Positions 17,211 through 26,612 of a stretch of 60,544 nucleotides of DNA are shown here, one piece after another. Each line of letters begins with the position of its first letter. The first letter of the stretch is position 1. The stretch lies in the NCBI GenBank assembly GCA_017621155.1, contig JAGATP010000012.1, positions 1 to 60,544 of the forward strand, written 5' to 3'. The notes beneath the pieces were generated by a model that saw only the letters and a program-made list of their open reading frames with translations, was not told where the DNA came from and ran no database searches. The DNA is from Clostridia bacterium. Its GTDB lineage: Bacteria > Bacillota > Clostridia > Christensenellales > Borkfalkiaceae. The position numbers and the translations under genes were made by a program.

Positions 17211-19787
17211 ATGGCATTGTCACAAATGATGCAACAATATATGCTGACAAAGGAAAAGTACAAGGATTGCGTGCTTTTCTATCGGCTCGGCGATTTTTAC
17301 GAGATGTTTTTCGACGATGCGATCGAGGTTTCCTCACTGCTCGGATTGGCGCTTACGGGGCGTGATTGCGGCTTGGAAGAGCGCGCGCCGATGTGCGGGA
17401 TTCCCTACCATGCGGTAGAAGGGTATCTTGCCAAGCTCGTCGCGCTCGGAAAAAAAGTCGCCATCTGCGAGCAACTCACCGATCCCGCAACCTCCAAGGG
17501 ATTGGTAGAGCGCGACGTCGTGCGCATTGTCTCGGCGGGGACGCTCATCGAAGAGGAGCTTCTCGACGAAAAAGCGAGCAATTACATTGCTTGTGCCTGC
17601 AAACGGGAGGACGGCTGCGCTCTTGCCTGGGCGGATATCACCACGGGGGAATTTTCTGTCTGCGAATACAAGGGGGATTCCTGTATCGAGGATTGTATCG
17701 GGCAGCTTATAAAGCTTTCCGTTGCCGAGATCATCGCCAATGAAGAAATGGTCATGGCTTCGGGAGGACGAAAAGAAGTCGAGAGGGGAATGCTCCCTCC
17801 TTTCTCCTGCTACGTTCCCTGGGCGTTCAACGTGGGACAAGCGGAAAAGAGCCTTTTGGAGCAGTTTTCCGTTCCTTCTCTTGCGCCTTACGGCATTGCG
17901 GGCAAAGAGCTTTGCATCAGCGCCGCCGGTGCGCTCCTCGAATATTTAAAGGAAACGCAGAAACACGCCTTAAAGAACATTTCTTCCATTTCCTTCGAGG
18001 CGAAAGATAAGTACATGGTTCTCGATTCCATTGCCATTCGGAATCTGGAGCTTACCCGTACACTCGGCGAAAACAAGCGATACGGCTCCCTTCTTTGGCT
18101 TCTCGATAAGACCAAGACGGGCATGGGGGCGAGGCTGTTAAACGCCATGCTCCTTTCGCCCTTGCAGAGCATCGACGAAATCAATTACCGACAAGAGGGC
18201 GTTCGGGAGCTTTTCGACGCTTCGGTGGTGCGCATGGGACTTTCTGATCAGCTCAAGGGGGTCAAGGATATTGCCCGTCTTTCAGGAAAAATCTCCAACG
18301 GAAATTTGACGCCGAAGGATTGCGTTGCGCTCGGCGTATCCCTCGAGGTTCTTCCCTCTCTGAAATTTCAACTGACGGGTTTTACTTCCGCTATTCTGTC
18401 TGACATAGTATCAAAAATTCCTGATATGTCTGACATAGTATCTCTCTTGCAGCGGGCAATCGATCCCGATGCCTCCTCCGTCACCAAGGACGGCGGCTAC
18501 ATCAGAAAGGGTTATCACGAGGAATTGGACTCTTTGAGAGAGCTTCGCTCAAACGGTAAGTCGATTATTGCCGAAATCGAGGCGCGGGAACGAGAACGGA
18601 CGGGGATCAAGCCCTTGAAGGTCGGATTTAACCGCGTATTCGGCTATTATATCGAGGTATCTAAGTCTTTTAAGGACAAAGTTCCTTACGATTATCAGAG
18701 AAAACAGACGCTGACGACGGGAGAGCGCTATATCACCGAAGAGCTCAAAGAGGTGGAAAGCAAGATTTTAACGAGCGAAGAGCGCAGTTTAAAGCTGGAA
18801 GAAGAGCTTTTCCGTGCCATTAAAGAGCATTTGCTCTCCAATCTCAAGCGCTTTCAGGACGTTTCGGAGGCGGTTGCTCTCCTCGACGTATTGGTTGCGC
18901 TCGCTACCGTTGCCAAGGAAAATAAATACGTTCGTCCGACCATGGTCGATTCCTCTCAACCGCTCGTAATTTCCGAAGGCAGGCATCCCGTTGTTGAGCG
19001 CATTTCAAAAGAGCGTTTTATCCCCAACGACACTTTGCTAGACGGCGAGGAAAATCGGACGATGATTCTGACGGGGCCGAATATGGCGGGAAAAAGCACG
19101 TATATGCGGCAAAATGCCCTCATCGTGCTCATGGCGCACATCGGCTCTTTTGTTCCCGCAAGGTCTGCCACCATTCCCATTGTGGATAGAATTTTCACGA
19201 GGGTTGGGGCGAGCGATAACCTCATCTTCGATCAGAGTACCTTTATGGTGGAAATGTCGGAGGTTGCCGCTATTTTGAAGTATGCGACGAATCGCAGCCT
19301 CCTCATTCTCGACGAGGTCGGCAGAGGTACGAGCACATACGACGGACTTTCCATCGCCTGGGCGGTGACGGAATATCTCACCAAGCACATTCGGGCAAAG
19401 ACGCTGTTCGCCACGCACTATCACGAGTTGACGGAGCTGGAGGGAAAGCTCGACGGCGTCAAGAATTATAAAATTACCGTCAAGGAAATGAACGGTGCGG
19501 TCTTGTTCCTGCGCAAAATTATGCGGGGCGGGGCGAATAAGAGCTTCGGCGTCGAGGTTGCCTCTCTTGCGGGCGTGCCCGGCATCGTCACTTCGCGCGC
19601 AAAGGAAATATTGAAAGAGCTGGAAAAAAAGGATATCAATCGCGGCAGAACGGCGCGCGCAGAGCCCGTCGAAGTGCCAAAGAGCGAGGTTGAGACGATT
19701 TTAAGGGAAACGGACATCAATTCCCTCTCGCCGATGCAGGCGTTCTTGCTGCTTGCCGATCTAAAGGAGAAACTACATGAAGATTAA
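17211..19787 (+). CDS. mutS: DNA mismatch repair protein MutS
   Basis: The mismatch-recognition ATPase, 858 aa, full length. The N-terminal mismatch-binding motif reads GDFYEMFFDDA (Phe and Glu of FYE contact the mismatch). The C-terminal ATPase has Walker A TGPNMAGKST and Walker B LLILDEVGRGTSTYDG. Two copies of a short palindrome sit in the middle of the gene and encode two SDIV segments. It overlaps mutL by 11 bases, with the mutL ribosome site AAGGAG inside mutS. Confidence 0.96.
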   Translation: MALSQMMQQYMLTKEKYKDCVLFYRLGDFYEMFFDDAIEVSSLLGLALTGRDCGLEERAPMCGIPYHAVEGYLAKLVALGKKVAICEQLTDPATSKGLVERDVVRIVSAGTLIEEELLDEKASNYIACACKREDGCALAWADITTGEFSVCEYKGDSCIEDCIGQLIKLSVAEIIANEEMVMASGGRKEVERGMLPPFSCYVPWAFNVGQAEKSLLEQFSVPSLAPYGIAGKELCISAAGALLEYLKETQKHALKNISSISFEAKDKYMVLDSIAIRNLELTRTLGENKRYGSLLWLLDKTKTGMGARLLNAMLLSPLQSIDEINYRQEGVRELFDASVVRMGLSDQLKGVKDIARLSGKISNGNLTPKDCVALGVSLEVLPSLKFQLTGFTSAILSDIVSKIPDMSDIVSLLQRAIDPDASSVTKDGGYIRKGYHEELDSLRELRSNGKSIIAEIEARERERTGIKPLKVGFNRVFGYYIEVSKSFKDKVPYDYQRKQTLTTGERYITEELKEVESKILTSEERSLKLEEELFRAIKEHLLSNLKRFQDVSEAVALLDVLVALATVAKENKYVRPTMVDSSQPLVISEGRHPVVERISKERFIPNDTLLDGEENRTMILTGPNMAGKSTYMRQNALIVLMAHIGSFVPARSATIPIVDRIFTRVGASDNLIFDQSTFMVEMSEVAAILKYATNRSLLILDEVGRGTSTYDGLSIAWAVTEYLTKHIRAKTLFATHYHELTELEGKLDGVKNYKITVKEMNGAVLFLRKIMRGGANKSFGVEVASLAGVPGIVTSRAKEILKELEKKDINRGRTARAEPVEVPKSEVETILRETDINSLSPMQAFLLLADLKEKLHED
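18397..18435. repeat. Short palindrome TGTCTGACA, copies 2 and 3
   Basis: Two copies (18397-18405 and 18427-18435) 30 bp apart in mutS, each followed by TAGTATC. The shared 16-base run is TGTCTGACATAGTATC. They encode ILSDIVSK and DMSDIVSL. Confidence 0.45.
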
Positions 19788-21813
19788 CATTCTTCCCGCA
19801 TCCGTCTACAATCGGATTGCGGCGGGCGAGGTAGTGGACAGACCCTACTCCGTCGTCAAAGAGCTCATTGAAAACGCCATCGACGCGGGCGCAAAAAACA
19901 TCGACGTCGCGATCGAGAAGGGCGGAAAGGAGAGCATTCGCGTGACGGACGACGGCTCGGGCATCGAGCGCGACGATCTGCAATCCGCCTTTTTGCCCCA
20001 CGCGACGAGTAAAATCAAAAACGCGGAGGACTTGGATACCATCCTGACCCTCGGCTTTCGCGGAGAGGCGCTTGCCTCGATCGCTTCCGTTGCGGAAGTT
20101 ACCATCCTCTCCAAGACGGAGGACGGGAATGCCTATCGCATTCAAAACATCGGCGGAACGCTCGGCGAGATCATCGAGGCAGGAGGCGGCAAGGGCACGC
20201 AGGTGCAGGTTAATCACCTCTTCTTCAACACGCCCGCACGGCAAAAATTTTTGAAATCGGACAAGGGAGAGGAGGCGGACGTCACCAATCTCATTTCCCG
20301 TCTCGTGCTCGGACACCCCGAAATTGCCTTTACCTATTATGCGGACGGAAAAAAGGTCTGCCAATCGTTCGGTGGCGGCTTGGAAGAGGCGATGGCGGCC
20401 GTTTACGATGCGAGGACGATCAAGGAATGCATTTCCGTCAAGGCGGAAAAACACGGCATTCGCATTGGGGGTTACATCGGCAATCAAAATTACTTTAAGG
20501 CAAATCGGAGCTATCAGAGCGTCTTTATCAACGGAAGATACGTCGTCAACAACACCATTCAGATGGCGATCGCCAATGCCTATAGCAGCTATATGATGAA
20601 GCGGCAGTATCCTTTTTACGTGCTCTTCATCGACGTGCCGCCCGAGATCGTGGACGTCAACGTGCATCCCAACAAAGCGGACGTGCGTTTTGTCAACAAT
20701 CAGGTCATCTACGGCACGGTGTATTCCGTCATTTCCTCCATTTTGGACGGAAGCGCCGCTGCGCTCGATTATGTGGCAGAGCCTACCGTAAAGTCCACCT
20801 ATCGGCAAACGACGCTTGATGCCGTTCCGAGCGCAGAGGCGAAAAAGCCCGAGGCGGCGCTTAAGGTTGAGCCTGCATACCGCTCTACGTTTACGGTGGA
20901 AGAGGCGAGAAAGGAGCTCGAGCTTGCAAAGCCGAAGGTTTCGGTAAGCCTTCCGTTTGAAGAAGTAAGGGAGAAAAACGTCCTTTCCGTACATTCTCCG
21001 AGGGCGGGCTTTGCGCCGCAGGTCGAGAAAAGACGGGAAACGGAGATTGACCAAAACGCTTTTGAGGCGATGGGAATCGGCGAGAAAAAATCATCCGAAG
21101 CGGGGAAGTCGGAATACGAGACTGCCGATCGGAACGATTCTTTTGCCGAGAAGAAAGAGGCGACGGACTTTTTTGCCGAGGACAAGAAGTTCTTGGAGGA
21201 GCTGGAAGCCAAAAAGGCGAAGCAGGCAAAAATCGAAGTGGAGGAGTGCATTTATCGCGGTACGCTCTTTCAGACCTATCTCATTTACGAAAGGGGGGAC
21301 GACGCGTTCCTCATCGATCAACACGCCGCGCACGAACGGCTCATCTACAATCGTTTAAAGGAAGAGATGGCAAACCGCTCGGTGGCGACGCAGCCCATGC
21401 TCCTTCCGTATTTGCTGCAAACCAACGTCTACGAATCGGAATTTTTGCTCGCGAACCTCGATCACATTCGCGCGTTGGGCTTCGACATCGACGAATTCGG
21501 CACGGGGACGTTTAAGGTCTCCGGCGTGCCCGTCGACTTGCAGAGCATTCGCCTCGACGATTTCTTCCAGGAAATTTTGTCCGACATCAGCGGATTTAAA
21601 GGCATTCGCCTGACCGATTTGTTGCAGGATAAGCTCGCCATGACGGCGTGCAAAGCGGCGGTGAAGGGCGGCATGAACCTTTCGGAGCGGGAAGTGAAGG
21701 AGCTCTTCCGCATGATGGACGGGGACATGGGACTCAAATGCCCGCACGGGAGACCTGTTGTCGTGCGCCTTGCCAAGACGGAAATCGAAAAGATGTTCAA
21801 GCGGATCGTGTGA
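19777..21813 (+). CDS. mutL: DNA mismatch repair protein MutL, endonuclease type
   Basis: The GHKL ATPase that links MutS to strand removal, 678 aa. N-terminal motifs are GEVVDRPYSVVKELIENAIDAG, DDGSGI and GFRGEALASI. A charged, variable linker covers about residues 335-480. The C-terminal domain carries the metal-dependent nicking motif DQHAAHERLIYNRLKEE, ACKAAVKGG and CPHGRP, so this is a nicking MutL, as in organisms lacking MutH. The stop TGA shares its A with the miaA ATG. Confidence 0.95.
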   Translation: MKINILPASVYNRIAAGEVVDRPYSVVKELIENAIDAGAKNIDVAIEKGGKESIRVTDDGSGIERDDLQSAFLPHATSKIKNAEDLDTILTLGFRGEALASIASVAEVTILSKTEDGNAYRIQNIGGTLGEIIEAGGGKGTQVQVNHLFFNTPARQKFLKSDKGEEADVTNLISRLVLGHPEIAFTYYADGKKVCQSFGGGLEEAMAAVYDARTIKECISVKAEKHGIRIGGYIGNQNYFKANRSYQSVFINGRYVVNNTIQMAIANAYSSYMMKRQYPFYVLFIDVPPEIVDVNVHPNKADVRFVNNQVIYGTVYSVISSILDGSAAALDYVAEPTVKSTYRQTTLDAVPSAEAKKPEAALKVEPAYRSTFTVEEARKELELAKPKVSVSLPFEEVREKNVLSVHSPRAGFAPQVEKRRETEIDQNAFEAMGIGEKKSSEAGKSEYETADRNDSFAEKKEATDFFAEDKKFLEELEAKKAKQAKIEVEECIYRGTLFQTYLIYERGDDAFLIDQHAAHERLIYNRLKEEMANRSVATQPMLLPYLLQTNVYESEFLLANLDHIRALGFDIDEFGTGTFKVSGVPVDLQSIRLDDFFQEILSDISGFKGIRLTDLLQDKLAMTACKAAVKGGMNLSEREVKELFRMMDGDMGLKCPHGRPVVVRLAKTEIEKMFKRIV

Positions 21814-22715
21814 TGAAAAAGGTAATCGTCGTTTGCGGGCCGACCGCTTCGGGCAAGACTGCCCTGGCAATCGGGCTTGCCAAAAAACTCAATACGGAGA
21901 TTGTTTCCGCAGACGCTCTGCTCGTCTATAAGGGCTTGAATATCGGTACGGCAAAACCCACCGAGGAGGAAAAGGAGGGCGTCGTTCATCATCTCATCGA
22001 TGTGGTCGAGCCGACCGAAGCTTTTTCCGTCAGCGACTACGAACGGATGGCGCTTCCCATCGTGGAAAGGCTGTTGGAAGAGGGAAAAACGCCCATTCTC
22101 TGCGGGGGGACGGGCTTTTACATCCAATCGCTCCTATATAAGAGCGGGTTTGGCAATGCGCCGGCAAACGATGAGGTGCGCGAAAAGTACGAAAGAATGG
22201 CGAAAGAGGACGGCGTGCAAGCCGTCCATGACAAGTTGAAGTCGGTCGATCCCGAAAGTGCAGAAATCCTTCACCCGAACGATCTCAAGCGAGTGATTCG
22301 CGCGCTGGAAATTTTCGAGACGACGGGAAAAAAGAAGTCCGATCAGTGCGATGAGCGCGTTCCTCGCTTTCCCTTTGAGGCGTTTTGCATCGATTTTCCG
22401 AGGGAAGAGCTCTATCGGCGCATCGACCTTCGGGTGGATCGCATGATGCAGGCGGGATTGATTGATGAGGTAAAGGAGCTTTTAAAGTCGATCCCCAAAA
22501 CGGCGCAGTGCATGCAGGGGATCGGCTATAAAGAGATTGTCGAAGGCATGGAAGAGGGGTTGTCTCTCGATAGTATGTCAGACATAATAAAGAGGCGAAC
22601 GCGCAACTATGCCAAGCGACAGCAAACGTTTTTCAAGCGCATGGAACACATGCACTATCTCGAGCCGAACGGCTCGCAAATCGATGAGGTGTTGAGAATA
22701 CTATGTCAGACATAA
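21813..22715 (+). CDS. miaA: tRNA dimethylallyltransferase
   Basis: Transfers the isopentenyl group to A37 of tRNA, making the substrate of MiaB. The 300-aa protein begins MKKVIVVCGPTASGKTALA (P-loop) and has the substrate segment SADALLVYKGLNIGTAKP. The usual Asp is kept, but the common Asp-Ser pair reads Asp-Ala. The ATG at 21813 overlaps the mutL stop by one base; a longer upstream frame is ignored. The last 13 bases overlap the next gene. Confidence 0.94.
   Translation: MKKVIVVCGPTASGKTALAIGLAKKLNTEIVSADALLVYKGLNIGTAKPTEEEKEGVVHHLIDVVEPTEAFSVSDYERMALPIVERLLEEGKTPILCGGTGFYIQSLLYKSGFGNAPANDEVREKYERMAKEDGVQAVHDKLKSVDPESAEILHPNDLKRVIRALEIFETTGKKKSDQCDERVPRFPFEAFCIDFPREELYRRIDLRVDRMMQAGLIDEVKELLKSIPKTAQCMQGIGYKEIVEGMEEGLSLDSMSDIIKRRTRNYAKRQQTFFKRMEHMHYLEPNGSQIDEVLRILCQT
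22576..22584. repeat. Short palindrome TGTCAGACA, copy 4
   Basis: In the 3' part of miaA, flanked as TAGTATGTCAGACATAATA, and inverted relative to the mutS copies. It encodes MSDII. Confidence 0.45.
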
Positions 22716-23914
22716 TTAAAAGGGCAGAGGCAGAACTTTCCCCGCTTTTCGAACAGGCGGAGGAAATTGCGGAATTTAACCAGCAAAAGGTGTTGGATGC
22801 ATTCAAAAATAACCGGATTGCGGTGCGCCATTTTTATCCATCTACGGGATATGGCTACGGCGACGACGGAAGAGACACGCTCGGGCGGGTGTTTGCCGAT
22901 GCCTTCGGGGCGGAGGCGGGGCTCGTTTCGCCCAATCTCCTCTCGGGCACGCATACGCTGACGGTGGGGCTTTTCGGGCTTCTTCGCCCCAAGGATAAAG
23001 TGCTTTGCATTACGGGTATGCCTTACGATACCATTCGCGGCGTTCTGTTCGGTGAGGGCAACGGCTCGCTCAGGGACTTTGGCGTCTCTTTCGAAAAAAT
23101 TGATTTAAAGGACGACAAGCCCGATTATCCCGCGATCGCAAAGGCACTTTCGAAGGAAGTCAAAATGGTGTACATTCAGCGTTCGAGGGGATACGAGCTT
23201 CGCGACGCTTTCTCGGTTGCCGAAATCGGGGAAATGTGCTCCTTTGTGAGAGAACACGGTTTTTCGGGCGTTATTTTCGTCGATAACTGCTACGGCGAAT
23301 TTACGGAAACGAAAGAGCCTACCGAGGTCGGAGCGGACGTCATCGCAGGGTCTCTTATCAAAAATCCGGGCGGTGGACTTGCCTTGACGGGCGGATACCT
23401 TTGCGGCAAACAGGAGTACATCGACCGCATTGCCGAGCGGCTCACCGCGCCCTCGATCGGCGCGGAGGTCGGCTCTTACGCCTACGGCTACCAGCCCTTT
23501 TATCAGGGATTTTTCCTCGCCCCGCACGTCGTTTTGCAGGCGGTGAAAGGAAGCCTTCTCATCGGGAAGTGTATGGAATACCTCGGCTATGAGAATTTTC
23601 CCAAAATTACGGAAAAATTGCCCTCTGACATCACGCGGGCGATTCGCTTTTCCACGGCAAAGGAGCTGTGCGATTTCATTCAGTCCGTACAAGATTCTTC
23701 TCCCGTGGACAGTTTCGTCACCCTCGAACCCTGGGATATGCCGGGGTATGATTCCAAAGTGATTATGGCGGCGGGCTGTTTTGTCTCGGGCGCATCCATC
23801 GAGCTTTCCGCAGACGCACCCGTCAAAGAGCCTTATACGGCGTATTTTCAGGGGGGACTTACTTACGAGCATTGCAAATGCGCTTTGAAACAAATTTTAA
23901 AGAGGCTTTGCTAA
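22703..23914 (+). CDS. PLP-dependent methionine gamma-lyase / aluminium-resistance family protein
   Basis: A 403-aa fold-type I PLP protein of the family often annotated 'aluminium resistance' or YnbB. The probable PLP lysine is in GSLIKNPGGGLALTGGY, with IFVDNCYGEF carrying the cofactor Asp. The family commonly sits beside miaA/hfq in Firmicutes, and its physiological substrate is not settled. The ATG at 22703 lies inside a copy of the short palindrome and 13 bases upstream of the miaA stop. It ends in TAATG, sharing one base with ogt. Confidence 0.88.
   Translation: MSDIIKRAEAELSPLFEQAEEIAEFNQQKVLDAFKNNRIAVRHFYPSTGYGYGDDGRDTLGRVFADAFGAEAGLVSPNLLSGTHTLTVGLFGLLRPKDKVLCITGMPYDTIRGVLFGEGNGSLRDFGVSFEKIDLKDDKPDYPAIAKALSKEVKMVYIQRSRGYELRDAFSVAEIGEMCSFVREHGFSGVIFVDNCYGEFTETKEPTEVGADVIAGSLIKNPGGGLALTGGYLCGKQEYIDRIAERLTAPSIGAEVGSYAYGYQPFYQGFFLAPHVVLQAVKGSLLIGKCMEYLGYENFPKITEKLPSDITRAIRFSTAKELCDFIQSVQDSSPVDSFVTLEPWDMPGYDSKVIMAAGCFVSGASIELSADAPVKEPYTAYFQGGLTYEHCKCALKQILKRLC
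22704..22712. repeat. Short palindrome TGTCAGACA, copy 5 at a start codon
   Basis: The ATG of the PLP lyase-family gene is part of this copy, flanked as TACTATGTCAGACATAATT. It encodes MSDII, the same residues as copy 4, 128 bp upstream. Confidence 0.45.
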
Positions 23915-24423
23915 TGCTTTATGCTTGGACTTACCCTTCGCCCATCGGCGCTTTGACGGCTGTGTGCGACGAGACGTGCTTGGTCGGACTTTCTTTTTCC
24001 GACCAAGAATATGATCGGGGCGTTTTTCCTGAGCGCAAAAAGACGAAGCTCCTTTGCGAGGCGGAAGAGTGGCTTGATCGCTACTTTCGGGGCGAGAATC
24101 CGCCCATTTCCTTCCCGCTTTCTCCCCAAGGGACGCCTTTTCAGGAGGAAGTATGGGCGCTGCTTCGGGAAATTCCCTACGGCAGCGTCGTCACTTACGG
24201 CGAACTAGCGAAAGCGCTTGCAAAAAAGCGGGGCGGGAAGATGTCGGCGCGTGCCGTGGGAGGAGCGATCGGAAAGAATCCCATTCCCATTTTCATTCCC
24301 TGTCACAGGGTGATCGGGGCGGGAGGAAAGCTGACGGGATTCACGGGCGGAATCGACAAAAAAATCGCCCTCTTAAAGTGCGAGGGGATTGATGCGGATT
24401 TGCTTGCTTTGCCGAAAAAATAA
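23914..24423 (+). CDS. ogt: Methylated-DNA-protein cysteine methyltransferase
   Basis: A suicidal repair protein that takes the methyl group off O6-methylguanine. The 169-aa protein has an N-terminal lid domain and the C-terminal DNA-binding domain with GTPFQEEVWALLREIPYG and the acceptor Cys130 in IPCHRVIGAGG. The ATG at 23914 is preceded by AAAGAGG and shares a base with the preceding stop. Located with mutSL, so the run groups DNA repair and tRNA modification. Confidence 0.93.
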   Translation: MLYAWTYPSPIGALTAVCDETCLVGLSFSDQEYDRGVFPERKKTKLLCEAEEWLDRYFRGENPPISFPLSPQGTPFQEEVWALLREIPYGSVVTYGELAKALAKKRGGKMSARAVGGAIGKNPIPIFIPCHRVIGAGGKLTGFTGGIDKKIALLKCEGIDADLLALPKK

Positions 24424-24443
24424 AGTGGATAAAGGGGAAAGTT

Positions 24444-25139
24444 ATGTACCAAACAGCGATTGTAGAAGACAACGAAAGAGAACGCGAGACGTTAAAGGCG
24501 TATCTGGAACGCTATTCTGATCTTTTTAGCGTGTCTGTGTTTTCTTCCGCCGTGGATTTTCTGACCAATTACGTTCCCAAATACGATCTCGTATTCATGG
24601 ACATCGATATGCCCTATCTCGACGGCATGTCCGCAGCAAAAAAATTGAGGGAAACGGACGATAAGGTGTGCATCATTTTCGTCACGAATCTCGCAAAGTT
24701 TGCGATTAAGGGCTATGAAGTTTCCGCTTTCGACTTTATCGTCAAGCCGGTCGCGTATTCGAATTTCGCCCTGAAGATGGATCGGGTGATGAATCACTTT
24801 GCCGCCAAGACGGAAAAGGAGGTCTTGATTCGCACGGAGGGAAATCTCGTGAGGGTATCCGTCTCCAACATCTGTTATGCGGAAATCACGAACCATAAGA
24901 TCGTCTATCACACGGTGGAAAAGGAGATCGTCTCCTACGGAACGCTTAAAAGTGTGGAGGAGCTTTTGAACGATCCGCTGTTTGTTCGCTGTAACAAGTG
25001 CTATCTCGTCAATCTGCGCTTTGTCAGCGCCATCGAGGGGAGCTTCGCGATCGTGGGAAAGGACAAGCTCCTTATAAGTTATCCGAGAAGGGCGAGCTTT
25101 GAAAAGGCGCTCGCCGATTATCTCTGCGGGCAGAGGTGA
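24444..25139 (+). CDS. LytTR response regulator 1
   Basis: A 231-aa AgrA/VirR-class regulator: receiver domain (acidic pair near residues 8-9, phosphoacceptor Asp53 in FMDIDMP, Lys in FIVKPV) followed by a LytTR DNA-binding domain from about residue 130 (VLIRTEGNLVRV, FVRCNKCYLVNLRFV). It starts 20 bases after ogt with no promoter or terminator between, so it is probably transcribed from the upstream housekeeping run. It precedes its kinase by 3 bases. Likely target: the direct repeats upstream of the first GH3 gene. Confidence 0.93.
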   Translation: MYQTAIVEDNERERETLKAYLERYSDLFSVSVFSSAVDFLTNYVPKYDLVFMDIDMPYLDGMSAAKKLRETDDKVCIIFVTNLAKFAIKGYEVSAFDFIVKPVAYSNFALKMDRVMNHFAAKTEKEVLIRTEGNLVRVSVSNICYAEITNHKIVYHTVEKEIVSYGTLKSVEELLNDPLFVRCNKCYLVNLRFVSAIEGSFAIVGKDKLLISYPRRASFEKALADYLCGQR

Positions 25140-25142
25140 GGG

Positions 25143-26483
25143 ATGATCAGCTATTTCTCCTTTTACAAACCGCTGTTCATGTTACAGCTTTTGATTGCGG
25201 AATTTCTGTTCACCTTCCGACTTCCGAAGCGAAGTAAATTTCCGCTCCGCTTTTCCCTGATGGTCGTTCTTTGCTTTGCGCTTTCCATCATTTTGCCCTT
25301 TGTCCCCGAAGGCGCGTTGAGCCTTTCCCTCATCTTTTTCGGACTGTTTGCCTTTACCTTTTTGTGCCAATGGTTTTGCTACGACGTCTCTGCGCTCTCC
25401 ATGCTCTTCTGTCTGACGGTCTCCTACGTCGTTCAGCACTGTGCGTACTGTCTGAGCAACTGTATGCTCCTCTTTTCCAATTTAAATTCCAACATCTACG
25501 GCGTCTATACGGAGGAGATCATCACCTATCATCTGCCCGTCAACGACGTGTTCGGCTATATTTTTTCCTTTGTCGTCTATTACCTATCTTACTATCTCTT
25601 TTTTCTCGCATTCGGCTATAAGATTAAGAAGAACACCGAACCCAAGCTCAAAAACATTCCGCTCTTCGTCGTCAGCTTTTTTGCCCTGATCATCTCCATT
25701 TTCGTCAACTCCGCCGTCATTTACGGCACGACGAACGGCGATCTGATCGTCGTCATCAACATCTACAATGCGGTGTGCTGCGTCTTCATGGTGTACGTCC
25801 TTTTTAGCATGGTGGACAAGAACAAGATGGAGGCGGAGCTTTCTTCCGTCTATCATATCCTGCGCAAGTCGGAAGAACAGTATGAAATCAGCAAAAAGAC
25901 CATCGATCTCATCGACATCAAGTGCCACGATTTAAAACAGCAGATTCGCTCGATCGGTCAGGCAAATTTAATCAACGAGACGGCTCTTTCCGAAATATCG
26001 GACGTCATTTCCATCTACGACACCGAAATGAAGACGGGCAATAAGCCCCTCGACGTCATTTTGACGGAGAAAAGCCTCCTGTGCTATCAGAACGGCATCC
26101 TTCTTTCCTGCATGGCGGACGGCACGTTGCTGAATTTTATGAACGAGGCGGAAATTTACAGTCTGTTCGGCAATGCCTTGGACAACGCCATTTCCGCCGT
26201 CCTCAAAATCGAGGACAAAGAAAAGCGCTGTATCGGACTTTCCCTCTGTAAGGTAAAGGGTTTTGTCACGGTCAATATCCACAACTATTTCGAAGACTTT
26301 TTGCACTATTCCGAAGACGGGCTTCCCGAAACGACCAAGAAGGATAAAGAGAAACACGGCTTTGGTTTAAAGAGCATTCGCTACATCGCGTCCAAGTACG
26401 GCGGCACCGTGTCCGTCAAGACGGAAAACAACGTCTTTAACCTCAACGTACTCTTCCCGATCAAAGGAGCTGTCTCAAAATGA
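25143..26483 (+). CDS. GHKL-family sensor histidine kinase 1 (AgrC-like)
   Basis: A 446-aa membrane kinase: about six hydrophobic segments within residues 1-220 form the sensor, followed by the coil EEQYEISKKTIDLID. The phospho-His is His262 in KCHDLKQQ; the N box is GNALDNAISAV and the G box HGFGLKSI. The sensor has no recognisable ligand domain. By class, HPK10 kinases often read peptides, but no precursor peptide gene was seen nearby. The stop codon is inside an intrinsic terminator. Confidence 0.92.
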   Translation: MISYFSFYKPLFMLQLLIAEFLFTFRLPKRSKFPLRFSLMVVLCFALSIILPFVPEGALSLSLIFFGLFAFTFLCQWFCYDVSALSMLFCLTVSYVVQHCAYCLSNCMLLFSNLNSNIYGVYTEEIITYHLPVNDVFGYIFSFVVYYLSYYLFFLAFGYKIKKNTEPKLKNIPLFVVSFFALIISIFVNSAVIYGTTNGDLIVVINIYNAVCCVFMVYVLFSMVDKNKMEAELSSVYHILRKSEEQYEISKKTIDLIDIKCHDLKQQIRSIGQANLINETALSEISDVISIYDTEMKTGNKPLDVILTEKSLLCYQNGILLSCMADGTLLNFMNEAEIYSLFGNALDNAISAVLKIEDKEKRCIGLSLCKVKGFVTVNIHNYFEDFLHYSEDGLPETTKKDKEKHGFGLKSIRYIASKYGGTVSVKTENNVFNLNVLFPIKGAVSK

Positions 26484-26495
26484 CGGCTCTTTTTT
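26467..26495 (+). terminator. Terminator after kinase 1
   Basis: GAGCTGTC (26467-26474) pairs with GACGGCTC (26482-26489, one wobble) and is followed by six T. It isolates the two-component genes from the GH3 promoter that begins immediately after. Confidence 0.75.
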
Positions 26496-26562
26496 GAGTT
26501 TGCGTTGTATTTTTTGAGTTTGCGTTGAAGCTCTTGAATTTAGAAAGGGATTGCTTTATACT
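26491..26562 (+). promoter_or_regulatory. GH3-1 promoter with 20-bp-period direct repeat
   Basis: Two tandem 18-base copies containing GAGTTTGCGTTG (26496-26507 and 26516-26527) lie 20 bp apart. The second starts 18 bp before the TTGAAT -35 (26534-26539); a 17-bp spacer leads to TATACT (26557-26562). The placement is the same as at six other promoters here, but the half-site sequence and period differ, perhaps reflecting regulator 1. Confidence 0.7.
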
Positions 26563-26612
26563 CGGTATGCAATGCGCAAATAGCGCAAAATAAAGCAAAG
26601 GAGTATTGAGAA

